Of a stretch of 64,000 bases of DNA, positions 33,716-41,797 are shown one piece after another (positions within the stretch are counted from its first letter, which is position 1; each line of letters starts with the position of its first letter). Below the pieces are notes generated by a model that worked only from the letters and a program-made list of their open reading frames with translations, was not told the DNA's origin and made no database searches. A program made the translations under genes and the position numbers. The DNA is from Paenibacillus sp. 37. GTDB taxonomy: Bacteria > Bacillota > Bacilli > Paenibacillales > Paenibacillaceae. The stretch covers positions 6,510,001 to 6,574,000 of the forward strand of contig NZ_CP043761.1 in the NCBI RefSeq assembly GCF_008386395.1, in the 5' to 3' direction.

Positions 33716-34828
33716 TTGTTTAGCACTTTTTTCATTAATATCTGTGTCATGATTACGTTTATGTATGTGTCCGGGATCATCGCAAAGTTCTATAGTATCC
33801 GATTGCCTTTTCCCTCGTTACGTGTTCAGTTGATCGGCGGCTTATTATTCGGTATATATGGCACAGTACTCATGAACTATTCTTTCCCTCTGAACGAAAC
33901 TACGATTGTAGATCTACGGCATCTGGCCATCGTTACGGCAGCGGTATATATGGGAGGATTGGCTTCGGTCGTTACGGGACTCATGATCTCGGTCCTTCGT
34001 ATTCTGATGTTCGGCTTATCATCCTCTGCCATAGATGCAGGATTTGTCATGACTCTGATCGGACTGTCCGGTGTATACTTCGCCTATGCTCCCTGGTCCA
34101 GACTGACCAAAATAATTACAATGAATCTGCTTGGCATGACATTAATCTTTATCATCCTTATATTGAATACAGACAGCATGAATTCATTAATGAAGATATA
34201 TCCGTTACAAATGACAATTTCCTTTGCCGGTGGATTATTTATCTATTTCATCGCAGAATTCATTAATAAATCCAATGAAATGTTATTTCTATTGGAAAAA
34301 AGAGCATCTACCGATCATCTTACCAACCTGAGCAATCGACGACAGTTCGAAAAATCACTTCAACTGGAACTCCAGCGTGCGAGGGATTACCAACAGAAGC
34401 TTTCCTTGCTTGCCATTGATATTGACCGATTCAAAAAGGTAAATGACACCTATGGTCATTCCGCCGGCGATGCAGTCCTGAAGCAACTTGGACAACTGCT
34501 CGTTGAGCATGCACGTTCTGCTGATATCGTGTCACGAAACGGTGGGGAAGAATTCGCCATTCTCTTGCTCGACTGTGGGCACCGTCAGGCCGTGGCTACC
34601 GCCGAATCTATCCGACAGGCTGTAGAGAAATACCATTTTGCTCTGCCCGACGGACACACGACACGTCTAACCATCTCCATTGGTGTAGCCGTGTATCCCG
34701 ATCATTGTGATGATCATGACGATGACGACTTCTTCGAACAGGCCGACCGTGCTTTATATGAAGCGAAGAATACAGGGCGTAATCGTGTGTGTGCCTTACC
34801 ACTTCGCTCTCTGCCTCTTACGCTTTAA
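33716..34828 (+). CDS. diguanylate cyclase with 5TM sensor domain
   Basis: Makes the second messenger cyclic di-GMP from GTP. The N-terminus has five to six membrane helices of the 5TMR-LYT type (to about residue 190), the C-terminus a GGDEF domain with the active-site loop RNGGEEF, LTNLSNRRQF at its start and DIDRFKKVNDTYGH for metal and base binding. I prefer the TTG start at 33716, since AAGGGGG lies eight bases upstream and the protein then begins right at the first helix; the ATG at 33650 has no good ribosome site. The insertion CDDHDDDDFF near the end is acidic. Single gene, closed by a shared terminator. Confidence 0.9.
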   Translation: MFSTFFINICVMITFMYVSGIIAKFYSIRLPFPSLRVQLIGGLLFGIYGTVLMNYSFPLNETTIVDLRHLAIVTAAVYMGGLASVVTGLMISVLRILMFGLSSSAIDAGFVMTLIGLSGVYFAYAPWSRLTKIITMNLLGMTLIFIILILNTDSMNSLMKIYPLQMTISFAGGLFIYFIAEFINKSNEMLFLLEKRASTDHLTNLSNRRQFEKSLQLELQRARDYQQKLSLLAIDIDRFKKVNDTYGHSAGDAVLKQLGQLLVEHARSADIVSRNGGEEFAILLLDCGHRQAVATAESIRQAVEKYHFALPDGHTTRLTISIGVAVYPDHCDDHDDDDFFEQADRALYEAKNTGRNRVCALPLRSLPLTL

Positions 34829-34869
34829 AGCAAGATCCAACCTTTCAATGAATCTAACCTTTCAACGTT

Positions 34870-34921
34870 CTCCAAAAAAGGGATGTCTCTTTCGCCTATT
34901 CAGGCGCACAGGACATCCCTT
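34870..34921. terminator. bidirectional terminator
   Basis: AAGGGATGTC and GACATCCCTT form a perfect 10-bp stem with an inner CGCCT/AGGCG stem. A T6 run follows on the minus strand. It serves the aldo/keto reductase (-) and the diguanylate cyclase (+). Confidence 0.85.
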
Positions 34922-34969
34922 GCTTTATGGATTATTATATTTCATCTCAGCTTGTGTGCTGACAGGAGA

Positions 34970-35917
34970 TCAAGCAAGGATGCCCTCAATCTCCTCGATA
35001 ATGGCAGCATCCAGCTTCACGCCAGATGCAGCCGCGTTCTCTTTTACCTGCTCGGGACGACTCGCCCCTACAAGTGCACTGGATACATTATTTTGGCGCA
35101 GAATCCAGGCCAGGGCCAGTTGGCCAACCTTCAGATCCAGCTTGTCCGCCACTTCAATCAGTTGACGGACTTTCCCGATACGATCCGCATTGATCTTTCC
35201 TTCGTCCCATCCTAACTTGGCAGCACGGCTATTCTCTGGGATATCGGAAACGGACGTATATTTCCCGGTCAATAGACCTTGAGCAAGCGGGGAGTATACA
35301 ACTTGTCCGATGCCTTTACGCTCGCCGAGCGGGATTATTTCATTTTCGATATAACGGTCAAACATGTTGTACACCGGCTGATTGACCACGATACGATCCA
35401 GAAGCAGACGATCTGCTGTACCCAACGCAGCTTCCATCTGAGCCGCTGTCCACTGGCTGACGCCTACATATAACACTTTGCCTTGGCGTACCAGATCATC
35501 GAGCGCGCGGAGTGTTTCTTCAATTGGTGTTTCGGTATGATAACGATGGCAGTAATAGATATCCACATATTCAACGCCCAGGCGCTTCAAGCTGGCTTCA
35601 CATTGCTCCTTGATATGTTTGCGAGACAACCCCTGGTCATTCGGACCATCACCCATTTTGCCAAATACTTTGGTTGCGAGTACATAAGAGTCACGGGAAT
35701 ATGCTTTGAGCGTCTGCCCCAGCAGTTCTTCTGCTGCACCCCGTTCGTATACATTGGCAGTATCAAAAAAGTTAATGCCTTCATCAAATGCAGTTTCAAT
35801 TGATTTCACCGCATTCTCACGTTCCACATATCCTCCGTACGTCAGCCAGCTTCCCAGGCTGATCTCGCTTACTTTCAGTCCGCTTCCACCTAATCTGCGA
35901 TAATCCATTGATTGCAT
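34970..35917 (-). CDS. aldo/keto reductase (potassium-channel beta-like group)
   Basis: An NADPH-dependent oxidoreductase with a TIM-barrel fold, 315 residues. The catalytic tetrad is visible: Asp52 and Tyr57 in FFDTANVYERG, Lys in VLATKVFG and His in DIYYCHRYH. The C-terminal cofactor region has SALVGASRPEQVKEN. Similar proteins reduce a range of aldehydes, such as methylglyoxal. The gene is single; no partner suggests a substrate. Confidence 0.92.
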   Translation of the reverse strand: MQSMDYRRLGGSGLKVSEISLGSWLTYGGYVERENAVKSIETAFDEGINFFDTANVYERGAAEELLGQTLKAYSRDSYVLATKVFGKMGDGPNDQGLSRKHIKEQCEASLKRLGVEYVDIYYCHRYHTETPIEETLRALDDLVRQGKVLYVGVSQWTAAQMEAALGTADRLLLDRIVVNQPVYNMFDRYIENEIIPLGERKGIGQVVYSPLAQGLLTGKYTSVSDIPENSRAAKLGWDEGKINADRIGKVRQLIEVADKLDLKVGQLALAWILRQNNVSSALVGASRPEQVKENAAASGVKLDAAIIEEIEGILA

Positions 35918-36011
35918 ATCCTCCTCTGTTGGTTATAAAGATGAAGTTCACTTTCTATTGTAACGTAACCAGCTCGGAATAAAAGGGCTTTGGCTCAGAA
36001 AATGGAAAATG

Positions 36012-36037
36012 AAAAAAAGCGCACCTATAAGGTGCGC
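36012..36037 (-). terminator. rho-independent terminator of the hybrid kinase gene
   Basis: GCGCACC-TATAA-GGTGCGC, a perfect 7-bp stem, followed by T7 on the minus strand, 25 bases after the stop. Confidence 0.85.
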
Positions 36038-36061
36038 CGAATAAAGATCTATGATCATGAT

Positions 36062-37699
36062 TTAAGGCAAAGTAATGCTCAATGCATTCAACAGATCTGC
36101 CTGTCTGACCGGCTTGGTCAGAACAGCATCAAAGGCTTCTGCTTCATGCAATTCAATATGCATCCCATAAGGAACAAGAACAATGACGGGCAGATTCTCC
36201 AGTCGCTGTTTCAGTTCATGTACAAAATCGACCGCGCCGCCTTCCAGTAATCCCATATCCACAACGGCTACATCAGGCATAAATCCTTCCTTGATCCAAT
36301 CATGCGCTAATGTCACACCCGAGGTCATGTGTACATCCATCTCCCACCTGCGCATCAGGGAAGAGACGCCTTGCAAAATGTCAGGGTCCTTGGCAAGTAA
36401 CACCTTTTTGCCTTTTAACCGCTGCTGAACACTTGCGAGTTGAGGTAACTCCCAGTATCTGCGCAATGGAAGGGAGATGTTGAATTCCGTCTCATTTTCC
36501 TTCACACTACTCACCTGAATACGGCCATGCATGAGAATGGCAAGATTCTGGCTTACAGCTAAACCCAGATTGCTTCCAATCAGTTTTTGGATATTCAAAT
36601 TTTCATCTTGGCTGTTAAAGGTTGGTGTCTTCTTGTCCGATAACATCTGACCCGTGTACTTCACCTTGAGCTGAAGTGTACCGGTCTCCTCCAATTCTTC
36701 TCCGTTCACCACTGCTGTGATCAGAACGGAACCTTCACGCGTTGAATCGAGAGCATACTGAATGACGTGTGCAAGCAACTGTCCAATCTTGACTTCATCA
36801 CCAACAAACACTTGAGATACATTCAGTTCAAGATTTAATCCCAGCTCAATGTTCTTGCCCGTCGCAATCCCGGCATAGAGATACACGGTATTCTCAATGG
36901 TGCCTACCAGATCAAACGGATCATCATGTATAACCGTTTTACCTGCTTCATTAATGTTGAAATTCATCATATTATTCAGCAAGGAAAGCAAAATATTTCC
37001 GCTTGTCTCAATCATGTTCACATACTCGGACTGCTCCTCAGGCATATCCGGTGTGCGCATCAGATCTGTCAGTCCCAAAATACCGTTCAAAGGATTGCGA
37101 ATCTCGTGACTCATTAGCTTCAACATCTGTGTTTTGGTCATAGCCTCAGATTCGGCACGTTCTTTCTCTGCCTGGAGCTGTTCTTGCATTTGTTCCGAAT
37201 CACTCAATTTCCGCTCCTGAACATGCAACGTGCTTTCCAGATCAACAACATAACCCAGGAATACAGCCATCGCCTTCAGTGTCTTCATATCAGTTTCGCT
37301 GATGATATAACCAGGATCATCCATCAGACAGATGGTACCAAATGTTTCGCCCGATCTTCTCATAATAGGCACGCCCACGAAAAAGCGATTGCCTAGTCCG
37401 CTCGTAACGCCCATGGATCGTGTCATCGGATGTTCACATGTATCCTCGATCGTAAGAACGCTACCTTTGTCTTTTAAGACCAGGCTGCAATATGAATCCG
37501 TAAATGGAAGTGCACTGCCTTTAACAATTAGCTCTTCCGTACGATTAAAGGCTTCCAAAATGAAATTTGTCACCCCGTCATTCGTGGCAACAAAGATGGT
37601 ATTGACCTTCAATATACCGCTTAATACATCTACGATATGGGCCGCAGCTTCCTTTATATCTTCATAGAAGCCTTTCGTAATGCCTTCTGCCGTCCCCAT
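36062..37699 (-). CDS. GAF-HisKA-receiver hybrid kinase with degenerate ATPase domain
   Basis: A soluble signalling protein of 545 residues from the ATG at 37699 (AGGGGTGG just upstream; a GTG at 37726 precedes that site). Domains: GAF-like sensor (about 10-150), coiled coil, HisKA with His198 in LMSHEIRNPLNG, an ATPase-like region and a receiver (about 430-545) with Asp in VAVVDMG and Lys in LTKPV. The ATPase part seems worn: the N box lacks its Asn (VIQYALDST) and no D-x-G-x-G loop is visible (VKYTGQMLSD instead). So it may not phosphorylate itself and could act as a scaffold or as a receiver for another kinase. No receiver-only partner gene is adjacent. Confidence 0.82.
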   Translation of the reverse strand: MGTAEGITKGFYEDIKEAAAHIVDVLSGILKVNTIFVATNDGVTNFILEAFNRTEELIVKGSALPFTDSYCSLVLKDKGSVLTIEDTCEHPMTRSMGVTSGLGNRFFVGVPIMRRSGETFGTICLMDDPGYIISETDMKTLKAMAVFLGYVVDLESTLHVQERKLSDSEQMQEQLQAEKERAESEAMTKTQMLKLMSHEIRNPLNGILGLTDLMRTPDMPEEQSEYVNMIETSGNILLSLLNNMMNFNINEAGKTVIHDDPFDLVGTIENTVYLYAGIATGKNIELGLNLELNVSQVFVGDEVKIGQLLAHVIQYALDSTREGSVLITAVVNGEELEETGTLQLKVKYTGQMLSDKKTPTFNSQDENLNIQKLIGSNLGLAVSQNLAILMHGRIQVSSVKENETEFNISLPLRRYWELPQLASVQQRLKGKKVLLAKDPDILQGVSSLMRRWEMDVHMTSGVTLAHDWIKEGFMPDVAVVDMGLLEGGAVDFVHELKQRLENLPVIVLVPYGMHIELHEAEAFDAVLTKPVRQADLLNALSITLP

Positions 37700-38063
37700 G
37701 ATCCACCCCTTTTGTCTTAGCTGCACTTTCTAATCTGTATATCAGAATGTTTAATCACGTACAAGGGTTCATCAAGAATCCGAATAGCTGTCACAATCTA
37801 TACTTATATGATTAACACCGTAGAAGTAAAAGAGAATCATTCTGCCTGCCGATAGCCCGTTGTCGGACAAAAGCAGGTCTTGAACTGATCGTTTAAAAAC
37901 GGAAAATGTATTGCAAATCGCCTTTTCAGATTGATTAAAGTCCATCTTGTCCGACTTTGTATAATTATCCTTGCAGGCAACTAGCAATTATACGCTTCTA
38001 CTCAGACTTTGGGAACCTTTATCCGCAGCAATTAAAGGAAAGTCCATTTTGTTCTGTAAGCTG

Positions 38064-38079
38064 TGTGATCATTATCACA
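38064..38079. promoter_or_regulatory. Fnr/Crp-type palindrome upstream of nrdD
   Basis: TGTGA-TCATTA-TCACA, extended by one more pair on each side (38063-38080). This is the classic Fnr-type box of bacilli. At about 110 bases before the ATG it suits anaerobic activation of the oxygen-sensitive reductase. Confidence 0.75.
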
Positions 38080-38090
38080 CCCAAAAAACC

Positions 38091-38131
38091 ACATATAGTT
38101 TATAAATGGATAATACGAATCTACATATAGT
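38091..38131. promoter_or_regulatory. pair of NrdR-like boxes upstream of nrdD
   Basis: ACATATAGT occurs at 38091-38099 and again at 38123-38131, exactly 32 bp apart. Paired sites about 31-32 bp apart with an ACA-TATA-GT core are the mark of the ribonucleotide reductase repressor NrdR. Confidence 0.65.
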
Positions 38132-38180
38132 ATTTAACGTGAATTGAATGATACCAAAATCATTTTAGGAGGAACCTTAC

Positions 38181-40142
38181 ATGAACATGCTTGAGTATGC
38201 CACTCCACCGGCATCCGATCCATTATCCGACCTGGGAAGACGAATTATTGGCGCAGAAGACGCCGATACGCTGAGGGAAAATGCAAATCTGAACGGGGAC
38301 TCCTTCAGCGGTAAGATGAGCAGGCTCGGTTCAGAGACCGCCAAGTGGCATGCTCTGCGTCATGTGTTGCCGGAAGAGCTTGCCCAAGCTGTGGAGAACG
38401 GAGATCTGTATGTACACGATCTGGATCAGTATGCACTTGGAACGACCAACTGCATCTTTATCCCGTTTGACCGTCTCCTTGCTTCAGGTTTCAATACAGG
38501 CAACGGATCCGTTCGCACACCTCAGACGATCATGTCTGCAATGGCCCTGGTTGCGATCATCTTCCAATCCCAGCAGAACAGTCAATATGGCGGTGTATCG
38601 GCCAATAAGATTGACTGGGATCTGGCCCCTTATGTACAACGATCATTCCGCAAACATTATCGCAAAGGACAACGGCTCTTTGGTGAAAATGTTCTGATCG
38701 GGGATGAACAGGTTCATCTGGATAGCATCGAAGCGAAGAATCAATGTCCGCGGGCATATGCCTTCGCCTATGAAGAGACTGAATTGGAGACAGGACAAGC
38801 TGCTGAAGCACTGATTCATAACCTGAATACGATGAGCAGCCGGGCAGGTGGGCAGATTCCATTTACTTCACTGAACTATGGATTATGTACGTCAGCAGAA
38901 GGCCGGTTGGTATCACGCTCATTGCTGGAAGCAACCATTCGTGGCCTGGGCAACGGGGAGACTCCCGTGTTCCCTCAACATATTTTCCAATGTAAACAGG
39001 GGATCAATCAGGCTCAAGGTGAGCCGAACTATGATTTGTTCCGGCTCGCAGTCACCTGTTCATCCCGGCGGATGTATCCTAACTTTGTCAATGTGGATGC
39101 CTCTTTCAATCTGCCTTTCTATCATCCGGAAGATCCGGATACGATCATCGCAACTATGGGATGCCGCACACGTACACTGGCTGACCGGTTTGGTCGCAAT
39201 CGTCAAAGTGGTAAAGGTAACCTGTCCTTCAACACCATTAACCTCGTGAAGCTCGGCATCCGGTTTGGCATCTGCCAGGGCAACAGAGCGGTTGCTGATC
39301 GGGCGGGATTCTACACTGCACTGGAATCCGTGATGCAAAATGCTGCGCATGGTCTGTTGCATCGGTACCGTATCCAGACTGTTCAACCTGCTAAGGCGTC
39401 AGATTTCATGATGCGGGAGGGTGTATGGGAAGGCGGGGAGCAACTTGCTCCGAATGAACCCGTTGGGGATCTGCTCAAACATGGTACGTTATCCCTGGGT
39501 TTTATTGGCCTGGCAGAATGTATGACAGCTCTCTATGGACGCCATCATGGACAGGACCCTCATGTACACCGCGAAGCGCTCAACATTATTCGGACCATGA
39601 GAGAGTTCTGTGACCGGATGAGCGAGCAGCATAACTTGAATATCACCCTGTTTGCCACACCTGCTGAAGGGTTGTCCGGCAAATTCACGAAGATCGACAG
39701 AGAGCGATACGGCCTCATTGCCGGGGTTAATGATCGTGAGTATTATACGAACTCATTCCATATCCCGGTATACCACACTCTTCCAGCTTATCGGAAGATT
39801 GAACTGGAGGCCCCATTCCACACTTTATGTAACGCGGGTGCGATCTCCTATGTGGAGCTTGACGGAAACGTTCGGGCCAACACCACAGCTTTCCTGCGAA
39901 TTGTGCAGTATGCACTGGCGCAGGATATCGGTTATTTCTCCATTAATCATCCGATTGATCGCTGCCCTGCTTGTGGTTATGAAGGCGTCATTGGGGATGT
40001 ATGCCCAGGCTGTGAAGCCCACGAGAACCATGTACACTTCCAGCGGTTACGCCGCGTAACTGGCTATCTGACCGGAGATTACAAAGTACGCTTCAATGCT
40101 GCGAAGCAGGCCGAAGTGCGGGATCGGGTGAAGCACCGGTGA
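38181..40142 (+). CDS. nrdD: anaerobic ribonucleoside-triphosphate reductase
   Basis: Makes deoxynucleotides from ribonucleoside triphosphates without oxygen by glycyl radical chemistry. The radical loop is RRVTGYLTGD with Gly628, and the zinc site has two CxxC pairs (C595/C598 and C608/C611). At 653 residues it is shorter than most: the N-terminal ATP-cone, which senses ATP and dATP, appears to be absent, as the catalytic domain begins within 60 residues. AGGAGG lies before the ATG. It overlaps nrdG, its activase. Fnr-type and NrdR-type sites lie upstream, so expression should rise without oxygen and fall when nucleotides are ample. Confidence 0.95.
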   Translation: MNMLEYATPPASDPLSDLGRRIIGAEDADTLRENANLNGDSFSGKMSRLGSETAKWHALRHVLPEELAQAVENGDLYVHDLDQYALGTTNCIFIPFDRLLASGFNTGNGSVRTPQTIMSAMALVAIIFQSQQNSQYGGVSANKIDWDLAPYVQRSFRKHYRKGQRLFGENVLIGDEQVHLDSIEAKNQCPRAYAFAYEETELETGQAAEALIHNLNTMSSRAGGQIPFTSLNYGLCTSAEGRLVSRSLLEATIRGLGNGETPVFPQHIFQCKQGINQAQGEPNYDLFRLAVTCSSRRMYPNFVNVDASFNLPFYHPEDPDTIIATMGCRTRTLADRFGRNRQSGKGNLSFNTINLVKLGIRFGICQGNRAVADRAGFYTALESVMQNAAHGLLHRYRIQTVQPAKASDFMMREGVWEGGEQLAPNEPVGDLLKHGTLSLGFIGLAECMTALYGRHHGQDPHVHREALNIIRTMREFCDRMSEQHNLNITLFATPAEGLSGKFTKIDRERYGLIAGVNDREYYTNSFHIPVYHTLPAYRKIELEAPFHTLCNAGAISYVELDGNVRANTTAFLRIVQYALAQDIGYFSINHPIDRCPACGYEGVIGDVCPGCEAHENHVHFQRLRRVTGYLTGDYKVRFNAAKQAEVRDRVKHR

Positions 40143-40648
40143 ATCTATATGGTTACATCCCGGAATCGGTGAATGAAGGGACGGGCCTGCGTGCCGTGTT
40201 GTTCATCAGCGGATGTCGTCACGCCTGTCCGGGTTGCTTCAGTCCGGATTCATGGAGCTTTCGAGCGGGTGAGCCCTTTACAGAGGAGCGGCAGCAGCAG
40301 ATTCTGCATGAAGTGACGACCCATCCGTTGCTGGATGGCGTTACGTTGTGTGGTGGTGATCCCTTTTTCTCGGCAGCAGAATGTACGTCCTGGGTCCAGC
40401 AGCTCCGCGCTGCACGTCCTGATCTGACGGTATGGGCCTACACGGGATTTGAATATGAAGAATTGATCACCGACCCTGCGAGAGCAGAGCTTGCCCGGTT
40501 ATGCGATGTGATTATTGACGGTCGATACGTTGAAGCGGAGCGTGATGTCTCTCTGCCCTTCCGCGGCAGTCGAAATCAACGATTGATTGATGTCAGTGCA
40601 ACAATAGCCACTCAAACCATCGTTACAATGCAGCTCAGTATGCTGTAA
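40139..40648 (+). CDS. nrdG: anaerobic ribonucleotide reductase activating protein (radical SAM)
   Basis: Creates the glycyl radical on NrdD by cleaving S-adenosylmethionine at a [4Fe-4S] cluster. It has 169 residues, the usual size. The cluster motif is C26-x3-C30-x2-C33 (SGCRHACPGCF), followed by the GGDP motif (LCGGDPFF). The start is a GTG at 40139 that overlaps the last codons of nrdD, so both are co-translated. A terminator follows at 40681. Confidence 0.95.
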   Translation: MNLYGYIPESVNEGTGLRAVLFISGCRHACPGCFSPDSWSFRAGEPFTEERQQQILHEVTTHPLLDGVTLCGGDPFFSAAECTSWVQQLRAARPDLTVWAYTGFEYEELITDPARAELARLCDVIIDGRYVEAERDVSLPFRGSRNQRLIDVSATIATQTIVTMQLSML

Positions 40649-40680
40649 ACATTGGTTCTATTCCTCTCACCAACTAACAA

Positions 40681-40713
40681 GGCACGGGTCCCCAGCGGAC
40701 TCGTGTCTTTTTG
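40681..40713 (+). terminator. rho-independent terminator of nrdDG
   Basis: GGCACGGGTCC pairs with GGACTCGTGTC (one mismatch, one G-U pair) and T5 follows, 33 bases after the nrdG stop. Confidence 0.8.
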
Positions 40714-40864
40714 GCGTATAGCGGTCTGCTTTAAGAAATAGGTTTTATCCATTCTCCCTATTTCCTTCTCTATTGCATGACGATATATAATATAGGTAGT
40801 TATTAAGTTAGCATTTAAAATTTAACCGTTTACATAAGGTAACCAGGGAGGAATCATCTTTTAT

Positions 40865-41704
40865 ATGGATATTGTTCAAGCATTGATTACATGTATGCCT
40901 TTCTTTCGAGATACGATTCGTCAGGATGTAACCCTCTCCGTTATTGATCATGAGAAATTCCTATATTTCTCAGCAGGGGAATCGTTAAAACAACTAAATT
41001 ATCAACCCGGCGATCCTCTATTGGATGGAAATCGAAACTTTGCTGATCTCAACGGCGGTACAGTCAAACGATTCGATCACTACCCTAAAGATTTATTTGG
41101 GGTTCCTTTTGACGTGGCTTTTATCCCCATTAAAAATGAACAAGGTGAAGTCATCGCCCTGTTTAATCTGCTCTACAGTATGGATGACCAGGACCAGCTG
41201 CAACAACTCATGGATGTTACCGAAAATCTGACCAATCAGTTAATTGACAGTGTACAGCATGTAGCTGCCCACTCCGAGGAACTCAGTGCTACCACCGAAG
41301 AGATCCGGAACAACTCCAAACAAGCCGTACAGAAATCAGGAAATGTCACTCAGGTCGCCAGTTTCATACGTGAAATCTCCGAACAGACCAATCTGCTCGG
41401 CTTGAATGCAGCCATTGAAGCGGCTCGTGTAGGTGAAGCAGGTGCAGGTTTTGGCGTTGTTGCCAAAGAAATTCGCAAACTGTCTGTGGATACCAAGGAA
41501 GCCACGGCACGTATTGAAGATTCTCTTCTATCCGTTCGGCAATCCATTCAAGGCATGGAGAATGAACTGGGTGAGATCACTGCAAGCTCCCAAGAGCAGG
41601 CTGAACTCGTAAACAATTTCATGAGCACAATTGAGCAGCTGAATGAAACCAACAAACAATTGAAGCACTTTGTGCAAAAAATGATTACGTTTGACGGAAA
41701 ATAA
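40865..41704 (+). CDS. soluble methyl-accepting chemotaxis-type protein
   Basis: A cytoplasmic receptor of 279 residues, short for the family and without membrane helices. The N-terminal 115 residues look like a PAS-type sensor domain ([18 protein letters not shown]). Then follows a shortened signalling domain with the conserved hairpin tip [21 protein letters not shown] and flanking coiled coils. It should bind CheA/CheW and signal to the flagellar motor or a related system. AGGGAGG lies about 14 bases before the ATG, a rather wide spacing. No other chemotaxis gene lies near. It is closed by a terminator shared with the glycosidase gene. Confidence 0.9.
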   Translation: MDIVQALITCMPFFRDTIRQDVTLSVIDHEKFLYFSAGESLKQLNYQPGDPLLDGNRNFADLNGGTVKRFDHYPKDLFGVPFDVAFIPIKNEQGEVIALFNLLYSMDDQDQLQQLMDVTENLTNQLIDSVQHVAAHSEELSATTEEIRNNSKQAVQKSGNVTQVASFIREISEQTNLLGLNAAIEAARVGEAGAGFGVVAKEIRKLSVDTKEATARIEDSLLSVRQSIQGMENELGEITASSQEQAELVNNFMSTIEQLNETNKQLKHFVQKMITFDGK

Positions 41705-41751
41705 AATACGTGAGATGGCATAAAAAGTACGTTTCATATTAAACAACAAAC

Positions 41752-41782
41752 AAAAGCCTCCGAATGCATTCGGAGGCTTTTT
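41752..41782. terminator. bidirectional terminator
   Basis: AAAAGCCTCCGAAT pairs with ATTCGGAGGCTTTTT, a near-perfect palindrome with T/A tails on both sides, between the chemoreceptor (+) and the glycosidase (-). Confidence 0.88.
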
Positions 41783-41797
41783 CATTAGCTATTCAAC

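Larger units (their letters stand above)
37700..38180. other. intergenic region between hybrid kinase and nrdD
   Basis: A 480-base stretch without a convincing gene; a 71-residue frame on the minus strand has no ribosome site. It holds the kinase promoter and, on the right, the nrdDG control region with Fnr and NrdR sites. Confidence 0.6.

Noticed and set aside
37772..37987. 71-residue frame before nrdD
   Set aside because: No ribosome site, odd composition and no motif; the region is better explained as promoter DNA.
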